64,000 bases of DNA from assembly GCA_965212135.1 (NCBI GenBank), contig OZ243044.1, forward strand, positions 1,612,001 to 1,676,000, written 5' to 3'. Below are positions 46,047 through 55,638 of this stretch, in pieces (within the stretch, counting starts at the first letter, position 1; each line of letters begins with the position of its first letter). Under the pieces are notes generated by a model. The model was given only the letters and a program-made list of their open reading frames with translations, searched no databases and was not told where the DNA came from. Both the position numbers and the translations under genes were made by a program. Source of the DNA: Bin75 sp965212135 (GTDB lineage: Bacteria; Nitrospirota; Nitrospiria; Nitrospirales; UBA8639).

Positions 46047-46078
46047 CGCGCGCTCCTTGTCAGGCGTTTACCCCAAGA

Positions 46079-46095
46079 CGTAACAATTTCGTAAC
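46079..46095 (+). promoter_or_regulatory. Candidate Pho box upstream of pstS
   Basis: Two copies of CGTAAC with a five-base spacer (period 11), 104 bases before pstS. The identical arrangement precedes the porin at 57904-57920. Period 11 is that of PhoB half-sites in known Pho boxes. Confidence 0.65.
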
Positions 46096-46198
46096 CTGCC
46101 TTTGACGTCAGAGTCATATGCGACGCCCATCATGAGAACTGCCGGAGAGGGCGTTCGGGAATCATGGCCGCATGATGGCAAAGGAGGAGGTGAACAGG

Positions 46199-47221
46199 AT
46201 GGGACAAGGATGGTACGCAACGACGGCCAATCGGTTCAACGGCAATCGGGGGATGCAATGCCTGGGCGTGTTGTTGCTGGTCGGCCTGTGCGTCGTTCCT
46301 CGGAGTTGGGCGGCTGCCGACTCCATGGCGGACCCGGATTGGAAAGCCTACGTCAGCGTCAGCGGGGTTTCCGGAAGTCTGAACAGCATTGGGTCCGATA
46401 CCCTCAATAATCTCATGACGCTCTGGGCCGAAGGGTTCCGCAAGGAATATCCCAATGTGAAGATCCAGATTGAGGGCAAAGGCTCCGGCACCGCGCCTCC
46501 GGCTCTTATTGAAGGGACCGCGCAACTGGGTCCCATGTCCCGGGCGATGAAAGCGAAGGAAATGGACAAGTTTGAAGCGAAATTTGGCTATAAGGCCACC
46601 AGCGTTCCCGTTGCGGTGGATGCGCTGGCCGTGTACGTCAACAAAGACAATCCGATTCGGTGTTTGAGCCTGGAAGCCGTGGATGCCGTCTTTTCCAAAA
46701 CCCGACGGCGCGGTCACTCGGCAGACATTCGTACGTGGGGGAAGGCGGGCCTCAATGGGGTCTGGCAGACGACGCCAGTCAGCCTGTACGGCCGTAATTC
46801 CGCTTCGGGGACGTATGGGTTTTTCAAGAAGACAGTCCTGAAGACGGGGGATTATAAAGATGAGGTCAAGGAACAACCCGGGTCGGCGTCGGTGGTGCAG
46901 GGCGTGACGGAAGACCGGGGCGGGATTGGGTACAGCGGGATTGGCTATCAAACCTCGGGGGTCCGCGTGGTTGCCTTGTCGGCGGAACAGGGGAAGCCCT
47001 GTTATGCTCCGACCTTTGCAAACGCCTCCTCCGGAACATATCCCCTGGCCCGGTTTCTCTACGTGTACGTGAATAAAATTCCGGGCAAGCCGCTTCCTCC
47101 TTTAGCCGGAGAATTCCTGAAATACGTGTATAGCGACAAAGGTCAGAATGTGGTCATCAAGGACGGCTATTTCCCGTTACCCCAACGCGTCATCAGTCGG
47201 ACATTCGCCGACATGCGCTAG
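46199..47221 (+). CDS. pstS: Phosphate-binding protein PstS
   Basis: 340 residues from ATG 46199, which has AAGGAGGAGG eight bases upstream. Signal peptide (about 18-40) then a type II periplasmic binding fold: VSGSLNSIGSDTLNNL, GSGTAPPALIEGTAQLGPMSR and RNSASGTYGFF bind phosphate in such proteins. It captures phosphate and hands it to PstCAB. Extra residues near the N terminus and a relatively large fold are as in large PstS forms. Probably the first gene of the Pho-controlled operon to phoU. Confidence 0.92.
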   Translation: MGQGWYATTANRFNGNRGMQCLGVLLLVGLCVVPRSWAAADSMADPDWKAYVSVSGVSGSLNSIGSDTLNNLMTLWAEGFRKEYPNVKIQIEGKGSGTAPPALIEGTAQLGPMSRAMKAKEMDKFEAKFGYKATSVPVAVDALAVYVNKDNPIRCLSLEAVDAVFSKTRRRGHSADIRTWGKAGLNGVWQTTPVSLYGRNSASGTYGFFKKTVLKTGDYKDEVKEQPGSASVVQGVTEDRGGIGYSGIGYQTSGVRVVALSAEQGKPCYAPTFANASSGTYPLARFLYVYVNKIPGKPLPPLAGEFLKYVYSDKGQNVVIKDGYFPLPQRVISRTFADMR

Positions 47222-47247
47222 CCGGCGCCGCCCGGTTTCCATCACCC

Positions 47248-49545
47248 ATGAAGCACGATCACGCCAGAACGAATCAGGGCCGGACGGCCCCGCCTCCCGT
47301 GCCGCCGCCGCTTGCACGGGGCGCCTCAAGGACGGTGCGTCGCTGGGTGGATCATGGGGCAACCGGGGTCGTGACCGTTGGCGGATGGGCCACCATCGTC
47401 AGCGTCCTGGGAATTTTTGCCTATCTGCTGATTGAAGTGGCGCCGTTGTTTTATCCGGCATCCTGGAGCGAAGCGGCGTCCGTGGATCGTGATGCGTTCA
47501 AGCGCGTCGGTGACAACCCGCAGACCGTCGGCGTGGGGATTGATGAATACAGGGAAGTCGGGTACGTGTTGCGACCGGGGGGCATGGCGTTCTACGCCTT
47601 GCCGTCCGGTGTCCCGATTCGTCTTGATGCCGTGCCGGATTGGCCGAAAGGGAACATGACCGCCCTGGCTCGCTCTCCGGGGACCGCGCATCGTTACGGA
47701 TTGGGGACGGTCAACGGGCGCGTCTTTCCCTTGCGCGTGACGTATCGGGTCACGTTCAAGGATGACGTCAGAACAATTTTTCCTGTCGCGGCCGTCGGCG
47801 ACCCCGTTGACGCGGTTCCCGCCTCCGAGCCCATTGTCCGGCTTGCCTGCCGGGACATGGACGGCGGAACGGTTGTCGCCGCGTTGACCGGGTCCGGTCG
47901 CTTGTTTCTCACGAGGATTGACGAAACCGAAACGGGGTTGTTTGCGCGCGAACACGCACGGGAAACCCGTCAGGCCGAGATCACCGGGGAAGGGGTCGGG
48001 GCCGTCTCGACGCTGCTCCTGGACAATGCGGGAACCACGCTTGTCGCGGGGACGACGGATGGACGATTGCTCCATTGGGATATTCGGGATATTCAAAGCC
48101 CGCGATTGATGGGGACCCACACCGCCGGGGCGTCCGTTACCGCGCTGGCGTACCTCATCGGCGACCGGTCTCTTGTGGTGGGCACGGCCAGCGGGACCGT
48201 CGCCGTCTGGTTGCTTATGCTTGACCCGGACGTGGGCGGTGATCCGCGTCTGCAAAAAATTCGCGACTTTGCGCCGCATGACGGAGCCGTCACCGCCATT
48301 TCGCCGTCGCTTCGGGATAAAGGCTTTCTCACGGCCGATGCCGACGGCGGGGTGGCCGTGCATTATTCCACGTCGCATCAGACGCTCCTCACGCTCCCGG
48401 GAAACGGCTCCTCCGTTCTGGCCGCGATGTTTGCTCCGAAGGCCAACGGGGCCATTGTGCTCCACGACGACGGACGTTTGACCACCTATGACATTGAGAA
48501 TGAGCATCCCGAAGCCACGTTCTCGTCCCTGTTCCTTCCCGTACTCTATGAAGGGTATGACGAGCCGTTCCCGATTTGGCAATCAACCGGCGGCTCCGAC
48601 GCCTTTGAATCCAAATTCGGCCTGTGGCCGCTGATTTTCGGCACCCTGAAGGGCACGATTTACGCGATGCTCCTGGCAACGCCCATCGCGGTGCTTGGAG
48701 CGATCTATACCGCGATGTTCATGAATCCCAATGTGCGCGCCGTGGTAAAACCGGTTGTGGAAACCATGGAGGCGTTCCCGACGGTCATCCTGGGATTCCT
48801 GGCCGGATTGTGGCTGGCGCCCCTGCTGGAAAAAATTTTTCCGGCCGTGGTCGCGATGTTCATCGTGTTGCCGCTGACGATCGCGCTGGCCTGCGTCGGC
48901 TGGCAATTTCTGCCCTCGGCCATGAAACGACAATCGGGGACGTTGACGGAATTGGGCGCGTGCGTCCTGGTCCTCGGCGGCACGGTGTGGGTGTGTCTGC
49001 AATTCAATCAGCAGATTGAAGCCTGGCTCTTTGATTCGAATTACCGGCAATGGGTGTTCTCGACGTTCGGCGTGGGGTATGACCAGCGCAATGCGCTGGT
49101 CATTGCCTTTGCCATGGGGATGGCCGTCATCCCCACGATTTTCAGCATCTCCGAGGATTCCTTGAGCAACGTGCCTCGTCATTTGATCGCCGGCTCGCTC
49201 GCGCTCGGCGCGACGCCGTGGCAGACCCTGCTCAAACTCATCATTGTCTCGGCGAGCCCCGGGTTGTTCTCCGCGCTCATGATCGGGTTGGGACGGGTCG
49301 TCGGGGAAACCATGATCGTGCTGATGGCCACGGGCAACACCCCGGTGCTGGATCTGAATCTCTTGAATGGATTTCGCACGCTCTCGGCGAATATCGCCGT
49401 GGAAATACCCGAAGCCCCGCATGGCGGAACGCTGTACCGCCTGCTGTTTTTCGCCGGCCTCATTTTGTTTGTGTTTACGTTTCTGGTGAACACGGTCGCG
49501 GACGTTATTCGGCAGCGGCTTCGGGTGCGATACAGCCAGTTTTGA
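47248..49545 (+). CDS. pstC: Phosphate permease PstC with large periplasmic WD40-like domain
   Basis: 765 residues, more than twice the E. coli PstC. A first helix (about 45-68) is followed by about 380 residues outside the membrane, including beta-propeller-like repeats (GTTDGRLLHWDIRDIQ, VVGTASGTVAVWLL, YLIGDRS), then the standard permease domain with the EAA-type loop from about 454 (GLWPLIFGTLKGT) to the end. Such enlarged PstC/PstA pairs occur in some gammaproteobacteria and other groups. The propeller may gate or sense. It precedes pstA by nine bases. Confidence 0.9.
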   Translation: MKHDHARTNQGRTAPPPVPPPLARGASRTVRRWVDHGATGVVTVGGWATIVSVLGIFAYLLIEVAPLFYPASWSEAASVDRDAFKRVGDNPQTVGVGIDEYREVGYVLRPGGMAFYALPSGVPIRLDAVPDWPKGNMTALARSPGTAHRYGLGTVNGRVFPLRVTYRVTFKDDVRTIFPVAAVGDPVDAVPASEPIVRLACRDMDGGTVVAALTGSGRLFLTRIDETETGLFAREHARETRQAEITGEGVGAVSTLLLDNAGTTLVAGTTDGRLLHWDIRDIQSPRLMGTHTAGASVTALAYLIGDRSLVVGTASGTVAVWLLMLDPDVGGDPRLQKIRDFAPHDGAVTAISPSLRDKGFLTADADGGVAVHYSTSHQTLLTLPGNGSSVLAAMFAPKANGAIVLHDDGRLTTYDIENEHPEATFSSLFLPVLYEGYDEPFPIWQSTGGSDAFESKFGLWPLIFGTLKGTIYAMLLATPIAVLGAIYTAMFMNPNVRAVVKPVVETMEAFPTVILGFLAGLWLAPLLEKIFPAVVAMFIVLPLTIALACVGWQFLPSAMKRQSGTLTELGACVLVLGGTVWVCLQFNQQIEAWLFDSNYRQWVFSTFGVGYDQRNALVIAFAMGMAVIPTIFSISEDSLSNVPRHLIAGSLALGATPWQTLLKLIIVSASPGLFSALMIGLGRVVGETMIVLMATGNTPVLDLNLLNGFRTLSANIAVEIPEAPHGGTLYRLLFFAGLILFVFTFLVNTVADVIRQRLRVRYSQF

Positions 49546-49554
49546 ACGTGTCAT

Positions 49555-51189
49555 ATGCCTCACAGGATTAAAAAATTCTTTGATTCGGGAACGCTGTTTG
49601 TCTGGTTCTGCGGGGTGGCCGTGGCCGCTTCGCTGCTGATGGTCGCCGGCGTCCTGCTGCTGATTATGATCAATGGGCTTGGGTTTTTCTGGCCCCATGC
49701 GTTGCTGGAACTGCACCTCAAGGACGGCACGCGTGTGCTGGGTGAACTCAACGATGAAGAAGTCATCCCCCATTCCGAGACGCCGGACGTTCCGGAAGGG
49801 AAAACCCGGGTGAAGCTGAAAATCGGGAATCGTGATCTGTACGGCCTGGATTTTCGGTGGATTGACCGCGAACACATCGCGTCGGCGGAGACGCCGAAAC
49901 ACGTGGTCGCCGTTGAACGCAGAGAATGGGGAAATTTTTATGGCCGGATTCGCCGGGTCGAGCGCGGCGAACACGTCGTGGCCTCGGGTAATGACGAGGG
50001 ATGGAAGGCGTTGCGGCCGCTGATTGAGCGCGTCAATGCCCTGCATGACGACATGGCCCATATTCAACAGGACGAGATCGGCGGCATCAATTATGCCATC
50101 GAAGACGCCCGGCTGGCGATCCGGGAACTGGCATTAACCGGTCGTGGCGACGCCCCAGACGTGGCCGCGTTGCGGGCGGACATCCGGCGGCTGGAAAGCC
50201 GGTATGATAAACAGGTTGCGTCGCTTCGGACGTTGCGCGACCGGCTCGATGAGTACGCCGTTGTGCTGATCGAAACCAATGGCCGCGAGCAGCGACTTCC
50301 GGTCGGGCAGATTGTGCGGGCCAGCCGTCCCAATGAGATGGGCGTCGGGTCAAAGCTGCTCGCGTACTTCGCCAATTTCTGGGCCGTGTTGAGTGAAGAC
50401 CCGAGAGAAGCCAATACCGAAGGCGGCATTTTCCCGGCGATCTTCGGCACGGTGATGATGGTGTTGATCATGAGCGTGGCCGTGGTGCCTTTTGGGGTCC
50501 TGGCCGCCTTCTATTTGCGGGAGTATGCGCGACAGGGGCCGGTTGTCCGGATGGTGCGCGTGGCGGTGAACAATCTGGCGGGCGTGCCGTCCATTGTGTT
50601 CGGCGTCTTTGGGCTGGGGTTCTTTGTCTATGCGGTCGGCGGGACTATTGACGATTTGTTGTACGCCGAAGCCCTGCCGACCCCGACATTTGGCACGGGC
50701 GGCATGCTGTGGGCGTCGCTGACGCTGGCTCTCATGACGGTTCCCGTCGTGATCGTGGCGACGGAAGAAGGGCTTGCCGCCGTTCCACGGGAATACCGCG
50801 AAGGCTCCCTGGCGTTGGGCGCGACGAAGCTGGAAAGCATGATTCGCGTGATTCTGCCCTGCGCCCTGCCGGGCATTTTGACCGGGTTGATTCTGGCGGT
50901 GGCGCGCGCGACCGGCGAGGTGGCTCCCTTGATGTTGACCGGAGTCGTGAAACTGGCGCCGGCGCTTCCGGTGGACGGGTATTTTCCCTTTCTGCACCTT
51001 GACCGCAAATTCATGCATCTGGGGTTTCATATCTTCGACGTGGGCTTTCAGTCGCCCAACGTTGAGGCCGCCAAACCCATGGTGTACGTCACCACGCTGG
51101 TCCTGGTTTTCGTGGTGATTATGTTAAATCTTAGCGCCATTGCGCTCCGCAATCATATGCGGAAAAAGTTTCGACCGTCGGCGGTGTGA
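49555..51189 (+). CDS. pstA: Phosphate permease PstA with extended periplasmic domain
   Basis: 544 residues versus about 296 in E. coli. After the first helix (about 15-40) an external region of about 230 residues contains short beta-rich segments and a coiled coil (about 205-235), then the conserved permease helices with EAA loop (YREGSLALGATKLESMIRVIL). It forms the transmembrane channel with PstC. The insertion is at the same place as in PstC, between the first helix and the core, suggesting that the two external domains meet. Confidence 0.9.
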   Translation: MPHRIKKFFDSGTLFVWFCGVAVAASLLMVAGVLLLIMINGLGFFWPHALLELHLKDGTRVLGELNDEEVIPHSETPDVPEGKTRVKLKIGNRDLYGLDFRWIDREHIASAETPKHVVAVERREWGNFYGRIRRVERGEHVVASGNDEGWKALRPLIERVNALHDDMAHIQQDEIGGINYAIEDARLAIRELALTGRGDAPDVAALRADIRRLESRYDKQVASLRTLRDRLDEYAVVLIETNGREQRLPVGQIVRASRPNEMGVGSKLLAYFANFWAVLSEDPREANTEGGIFPAIFGTVMMVLIMSVAVVPFGVLAAFYLREYARQGPVVRMVRVAVNNLAGVPSIVFGVFGLGFFVYAVGGTIDDLLYAEALPTPTFGTGGMLWASLTLALMTVPVVIVATEEGLAAVPREYREGSLALGATKLESMIRVILPCALPGILTGLILAVARATGEVAPLMLTGVVKLAPALPVDGYFPFLHLDRKFMHLGFHIFDVGFQSPNVEAAKPMVYVTTLVLVFVVIMLNLSAIALRNHMRKKFRPSAV

Positions 51190-51301
51190 TCCCGGTGGCG
51201 GCGTCGTCACACGGCCCGGCTTCGGCATGCGTCCCATGATTGACATTCTTTCACGGCCCCAGCACACTGCCTTGCGACCCGGACAGAGGACCGACACATC
51301 C

Positions 51302-52090
51302 ATGGCTGTTTCTGAACGTCTGCCGGCCGGGCGAGCGGAGCCCAAAATCACGGTCAAAGCCGCGAACTTCTTTTATGGCGACAAGCAGGTGCTGTTCAAC
51401 ATCAATCTGGCCATCCCGAAACATCACGTCACGGCCCTGATCGGTCCGTCCGGTTGCGGTAAATCAACTTTGTTGCGCTGTTTTAATCGACTGAATGATT
51501 TGGTTGACGGCGCGCGTCTGGCCGGAACTATTCACCTGGACGATCGCAATATCTACGATCCGTCGGTGGACGTCACGGATCTGCGCACCACGGTCGGCAT
51601 GGTGTTCCAGAAAGTCAATCCATTTCCCAAATCCATTTACCAGAACATTGCCTACGGGCCGCAGTTGCACGGCATCCGGCGCCGGGCCGCGCTGAACGAC
51701 ATTGTGGAACAAAGTCTTCGGGACGCGGGGCTGTGGGAGGAAGTCAAAGATCGCCTGCATCACAGCGCGTTTGGCCTGTCGGGAGGACAGCAGCAACGGC
51801 TGTGCATCGCGCGCGCGTTGGCCGTCAACCCCGAAGTGTTGCTCATGGATGAACCCTGTTCGTCGCTTGATCCCGTGTCAACGGCGAAGATTGAAGAGTT
51901 GCTGCATTCCTTGCGGGAGCAGCTTACCGTGGTGATTGTGACGCACAATATGCAGCAAGCCGCCCGCATTTCCGATGTCACGGGATTTTTTCTGATGGGG
52001 GAACTCATTGAATACGACGAAACGAAACACATCTTTACCAATCCGTCGGACCGGCGCACCGAAGATTACGTGACGGGGCGGTTTGGATGA
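51302..52090 (+). CDS. pstB: Phosphate transport ATPase PstB
   Basis: 262 residues from ATG 51302 (an in-frame ATG at 51227 would add 25 poorly conserved residues). Walker A GPSGCGKST (about 45-53), signature LSGGQQQRLCIARALA, Walker B LLMDEPCSSLDP. PstB powers phosphate uptake with PstCA. It starts 112 bases after the pstA stop, the only sizeable gap in the operon, and a mRNA-level control there cannot be excluded. Confidence 0.95.
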   Translation: MAVSERLPAGRAEPKITVKAANFFYGDKQVLFNINLAIPKHHVTALIGPSGCGKSTLLRCFNRLNDLVDGARLAGTIHLDDRNIYDPSVDVTDLRTTVGMVFQKVNPFPKSIYQNIAYGPQLHGIRRRAALNDIVEQSLRDAGLWEEVKDRLHHSAFGLSGGQQQRLCIARALAVNPEVLLMDEPCSSLDPVSTAKIEELLHSLREQLTVVIVTHNMQQAARISDVTGFFLMGELIEYDETKHIFTNPSDRRTEDYVTGRFG

Positions 52091-52123
52091 CGGGGCGGTT
52101 GGTCCGGAGTTTGTGAGGGCGCG

Positions 52124-52792
52124 ATGGAACGTCATTTTGAAGAAGACTTTGACCGGGTAAAAAACACCATTCTCACGATGGGCTCTCTGGTCGAAGACCA
52201 GATGCGGAACGCCATGAAAGCGCTCGTTGACCGCGATGAAGCATTGGCCCGCCAGGTCATCGAGAACGACCGAAGCGTGAATGCGATGGATCTGGACATT
52301 GACGAGATGGCCATTGAATGTTTGGCGCGCTACCAACCCGCCGCCAGGGACTTGCGCTTTCTGACCACCGCGATGAAGATTTCGTCGGAATTGGAACGGA
52401 TGAGCGATTTGGCGGAAAATATCTGCGAGCGCGCGATTGAACTCAACGCGGAGCCGCAGCTCAAGCCGTACATTGACATTCCGTATATGGCCGGCCGCGC
52501 GGAACTGATGGTGCAGGAATCGCTGGACGCGTTTGTCAAAGCCGATGCGGTGTTGGCGAGGAAAGTCATTGACGACGATGATTTCATTGACAATCTGACC
52601 GAACAGCTCTTCCGGGAGCTGTTGTCCTTCATGATTGAAAATCCCAAGACCATTACCCGGGCCATGCGTCTTTCCTTTATTTCAAAGTACATTGAAAGGG
52701 TCGCCGATCATGCCACGAACATCGCGGAACTGGTCGTGTATCTGGTTGAAGGAAAAATCATCCGCCATACGATTCCCTCTCCCCCCAGCTGA
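52124..52792 (+). CDS. phoU: Phosphate signalling protein PhoU
   Basis: 222 residues, two three-helix bundles, as in PhoU. Typical metal-binding segments such as ERMSDLAENICERA and ERVADHATNIAELV each occur once per bundle (E-R-x2-D-x2-x-N). PhoU restrains PhoR when phosphate is plentiful and moderates PstSCAB. It ends the pst operon. Confidence 0.95.
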   Translation: MERHFEEDFDRVKNTILTMGSLVEDQMRNAMKALVDRDEALARQVIENDRSVNAMDLDIDEMAIECLARYQPAARDLRFLTTAMKISSELERMSDLAENICERAIELNAEPQLKPYIDIPYMAGRAELMVQESLDAFVKADAVLARKVIDDDDFIDNLTEQLFRELLSFMIENPKTITRAMRLSFISKYIERVADHATNIAELVVYLVEGKIIRHTIPSPPS

Positions 52793-52950
52793 TCGTTCAT
52801 CCGCCTCCATCCGTTCTCCTTCGCCGGGCTGCTGCCTCGCCGGCGGTCCGGGTCGGGTTGCCTCGCCATGGCACACACCGCGGCAAAAAAATTCGTGGCC
52901 CGGGACGCGGGTCGAGACAACGGGCCGGCGCGCGTGATCGCGGGAGGGTG

Positions 52951-53736
52951 ATGGATACCGGAACGTTAGAGCGTCTGCTGGCCCTTGCCATCCATGCCGC
53001 GCAAGCCCCGGCGGGGATGCTTCTCAACCATTTTACGGACAGGAATCTGGCCGTCGAGCGGAAGGGCGACGGCTCTCCGGTGACCGTGGCGGACCGCGAG
53101 GCGGAAACCACGATTCGCACCATGTTGCGGAGCGATTCGATCGCGGCGGAGTTTGACGTGTTGGGAGAAGAATTCGGACAGCGCGAACACAGGACACGCT
53201 ATCGCTGGTTGATTGATCCCATTGACGGCACGCGTTCCTTCGTGAATCGGATTCCGTTGTTTGGAACGATCCTGGCGTTGGAAGACAGGGAGTCGGGCAA
53301 GGCTCTCATCGGGGTCATCCATTTGCCCGTGCTACATGTGACCTACAGCGCGGCCCGGGGCCTGGGATGTCGCTGTAACGGAACGCCCGTTTCGGTTTCC
53401 GATGACGCGGCATTGGAGACGAGTCTCATCGCGACGGGCGATATGGCCCAGTTCATCAGCGCCGGGTGCGAAGCGATGTTTCAGCGGCTGGCCGGTGCGT
53501 GCCGGTACCTGCGGGGCTATACCGATTGCTTTGGCCATACGCTGGTGATCGGCGGCTCGGTCGGCGCCATGATTGATCCCGCGCTCAATCCCTGGGACGC
53601 CGTGGCCACCCAGGTCCTGGTTGAAGAAGCCGGCGGGACGGTCGTCACGCGCCCGTCACGCGCTGAAAACAAAATTGACACCGTGTTTGGCGCTCCGAAG
53701 CTGGTCGAACAATTGGTGACGGTCATGGGCTTTTAA
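52951..53736 (+). CDS. Inositol monophosphatase family enzyme
   Basis: 261 residues from ATG 52951, a few bases after GGGAGGG. The motif IDPIDGTRSF and the later ALNPWDAVATQVLVEEAGG define the Li+-sensitive, Mg2+-dependent phosphatase family. Members include SuhB, CysQ and HisN (histidinol phosphatase). The GEEFG with a conserved Glu at the metal site is present. Which substrate is used is not clear; a HisN-like role is possible. It follows phoU by 158 bases. Confidence 0.85.
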   Translation: MDTGTLERLLALAIHAAQAPAGMLLNHFTDRNLAVERKGDGSPVTVADREAETTIRTMLRSDSIAAEFDVLGEEFGQREHRTRYRWLIDPIDGTRSFVNRIPLFGTILALEDRESGKALIGVIHLPVLHVTYSAARGLGCRCNGTPVSVSDDAALETSLIATGDMAQFISAGCEAMFQRLAGACRYLRGYTDCFGHTLVIGGSVGAMIDPALNPWDAVATQVLVEEAGGTVVTRPSRAENKIDTVFGAPKLVEQLVTVMGF

Positions 53737-53787
53737 TGGAGAGGGATGGTTGCGAGTGAACTAAACAGGGAGGAGAGGGGGTAGAAG

Positions 53788-55527
53788 ATGGCATTTGTAG
53801 AACCGATAACTGTTAGAGACGCAATAGAAAATGTACACAAGAAAAACTATTTGCTTCCAGCAATTCAGAGAGAATTTGTTTGGGAGACAAAGCAGATAGA
53901 AAGGCTTTTTGATTCCTTAATGAGAGATTACCCTATAAGCTCTTTCTTATTCTGGGAAGTGGAAAAGAAGAATATTGGTAAGTACCAATTCTATGAATTT
54001 ATACGTAATTATCATGAGAGAGATCGCAGGTGTTACCCAAAAGCAAATGTAAAAGGTGAAAGTGGGATTACGGCGATTTTAGATGGTCAGCAACGCCTAA
54101 TGGCACCGTATATTGGTTTGAAGGGTTCCTATTCATTCAAATTACCTAGAAAAAGAAAGGATGACAGATCGGCTTATCCGGAAAGAAAACTTTGCTTAAA
54201 TCTTGTTTCACCGTCTGATGATGGAGATTTTGTGTTTGATTTTCGTTTTCTCACTAATAATGAACAACAAAAGTCTGATGATAGCCATTTTTGGTTTAGA
54301 GTTGGCGATATATTAGGTTTAGAGAGGTACGCTGATATCAATAGTTATCTCATTAATGAAGGATTATTGAAACGTGATGAAGAAGCAGCAAAATTTTCAA
54401 ACGAAACTCTATTCAAACTATGGACAGTCATTCACAACGATAAAACCATAAATTGCTTTCTAGAAAAAGGAGAAAGTCTTGACAAGGTTCTCAACATCTT
54501 TATTCGTGTTAACAGTGGAGGAACGAAACTGAGTTATTCAGACTTGCTGTTATCTATCGCTACGGCTCAATGGAAAGAAAAAGATGCGAGAAAGGAGATA
54601 ACAGAATTTGTTGATGAAATAAACGCCGTAGGTCTTGGATTTGATGCAGACAAAGATTTCGTATTGAAGAATTGCTTGGTTCTTGGAGGTTTCAAAGACA
54701 TTGCGTTCAAGGTTGATAACTTCAACAGAGATAATATGCTTGCCATTGAAAAGAAATGGGATGATATTTCAAAGTCAATAAAAGCATCTTTCGTGCTTCT
54801 CTCCAGCTTTGGTTATCACCGAGATACAGTGACATCGTATAATGCGCTTATTCCTATTGCAGCGTACCTAAACAAAATAGGAAGCCCAGCTAATTTTTCG
54901 GAATCTTCGCAATACAAAGAAGACAGAAAGAGGCTATTTAGATACCTTGTAATCGTAACCCTCAAAAGGACTTTTGGCGGGCAGCCAGACAATGTGTTGC
55001 GACCAATCCGAGAAGTTATAGATAGTTCAGGTGATGGGTTTCCCTTTGATGGCATAGTGAAGGAATTGAAAGGAAGCACAAAGGCCCTATCATTTGATGA
55101 TGATGACATTAGTAGCCTTTTGGACTATCAGTACGCAAAATCTTATACATACTCTATCCTTGCAATCCTTTATCCTTCTCTCAACTTTAGAGGGAAGTTC
55201 CATCAGGACCATATATTTCCCAAAAGACTCTTTACCCGTTCAAGGCTGGCGAAGCGTGGTATTGCTGATGACAAAATTGATTTCTATATGGACAATTACA
55301 ATGCTTTGGCTAACTTGCAATTATTAGGAGGCATACAAAATGAAGAGAAAGCAGGCAAGGAATTTGTCGATTGGATAGAGGATGAATTTCAAGATGAGGA
55401 CGAAAAGAAAGTGTATATGAAGACTCACTATATCCCGGATGTGAATCTTTCGCTTGAAGACTTTGAAGAGTTTATAGAAAAAAGAGGGAAGTTCATTGTT
55501 GCTGCATTTAGAAAAATGATTGCATGA
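53788..55527 (+). CDS. DUF262/DUF1524 single-chain nuclease (GmrSD-like)
   Basis: 579 residues. QREFVW (about 27-32) and DGQQR (99-103) are DUF262 motifs linked to nucleotide binding and hydrolysis; the C-terminal DUF1524 domain has DHIFPK (about 474-479), the HxxP of the HNH nuclease, followed by NALANLQLLGG. GmrSD-like proteins are type IV restriction enzymes that cut modified DNA. The gene is intact but very AT-rich (about 37% GC by eye) in a GC-rich setting, so it is horizontally acquired. In DGQQRLMAP the usual TAL is changed to MAP. GGGAGG is a plausible ribosome site. Confidence 0.9.
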   Translation: MAFVEPITVRDAIENVHKKNYLLPAIQREFVWETKQIERLFDSLMRDYPISSFLFWEVEKKNIGKYQFYEFIRNYHERDRRCYPKANVKGESGITAILDGQQRLMAPYIGLKGSYSFKLPRKRKDDRSAYPERKLCLNLVSPSDDGDFVFDFRFLTNNEQQKSDDSHFWFRVGDILGLERYADINSYLINEGLLKRDEEAAKFSNETLFKLWTVIHNDKTINCFLEKGESLDKVLNIFIRVNSGGTKLSYSDLLLSIATAQWKEKDARKEITEFVDEINAVGLGFDADKDFVLKNCLVLGGFKDIAFKVDNFNRDNMLAIEKKWDDISKSIKASFVLLSSFGYHRDTVTSYNALIPIAAYLNKIGSPANFSESSQYKEDRKRLFRYLVIVTLKRTFGGQPDNVLRPIREVIDSSGDGFPFDGIVKELKGSTKALSFDDDDISSLLDYQYAKSYTYSILAILYPSLNFRGKFHQDHIFPKRLFTRSRLAKRGIADDKIDFYMDNYNALANLQLLGGIQNEEKAGKEFVDWIEDEFQDEDEKKVYMKTHYIPDVNLSLEDFEEFIEKRGKFIVAAFRKMIA

Positions 55528-55638
55528 GGAATCATAGAGCAAGACGCTGTACTAGACAGCACTACCGACGTCTTCCAGTTAGGATGCAATTTGAGATTCG
55601 GATGCCATGATGCTTGCACGGAAAGGGGCGAGAGCGCG

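Noticed and set aside
48583..50067. Long minus-strand open frame across the pstC-pstA junction
   Set aside because: Translation is almost entirely charged and Gln/His-rich, typical of antisense to membrane genes in high-GC DNA, and it overlaps two genes with clear homology.
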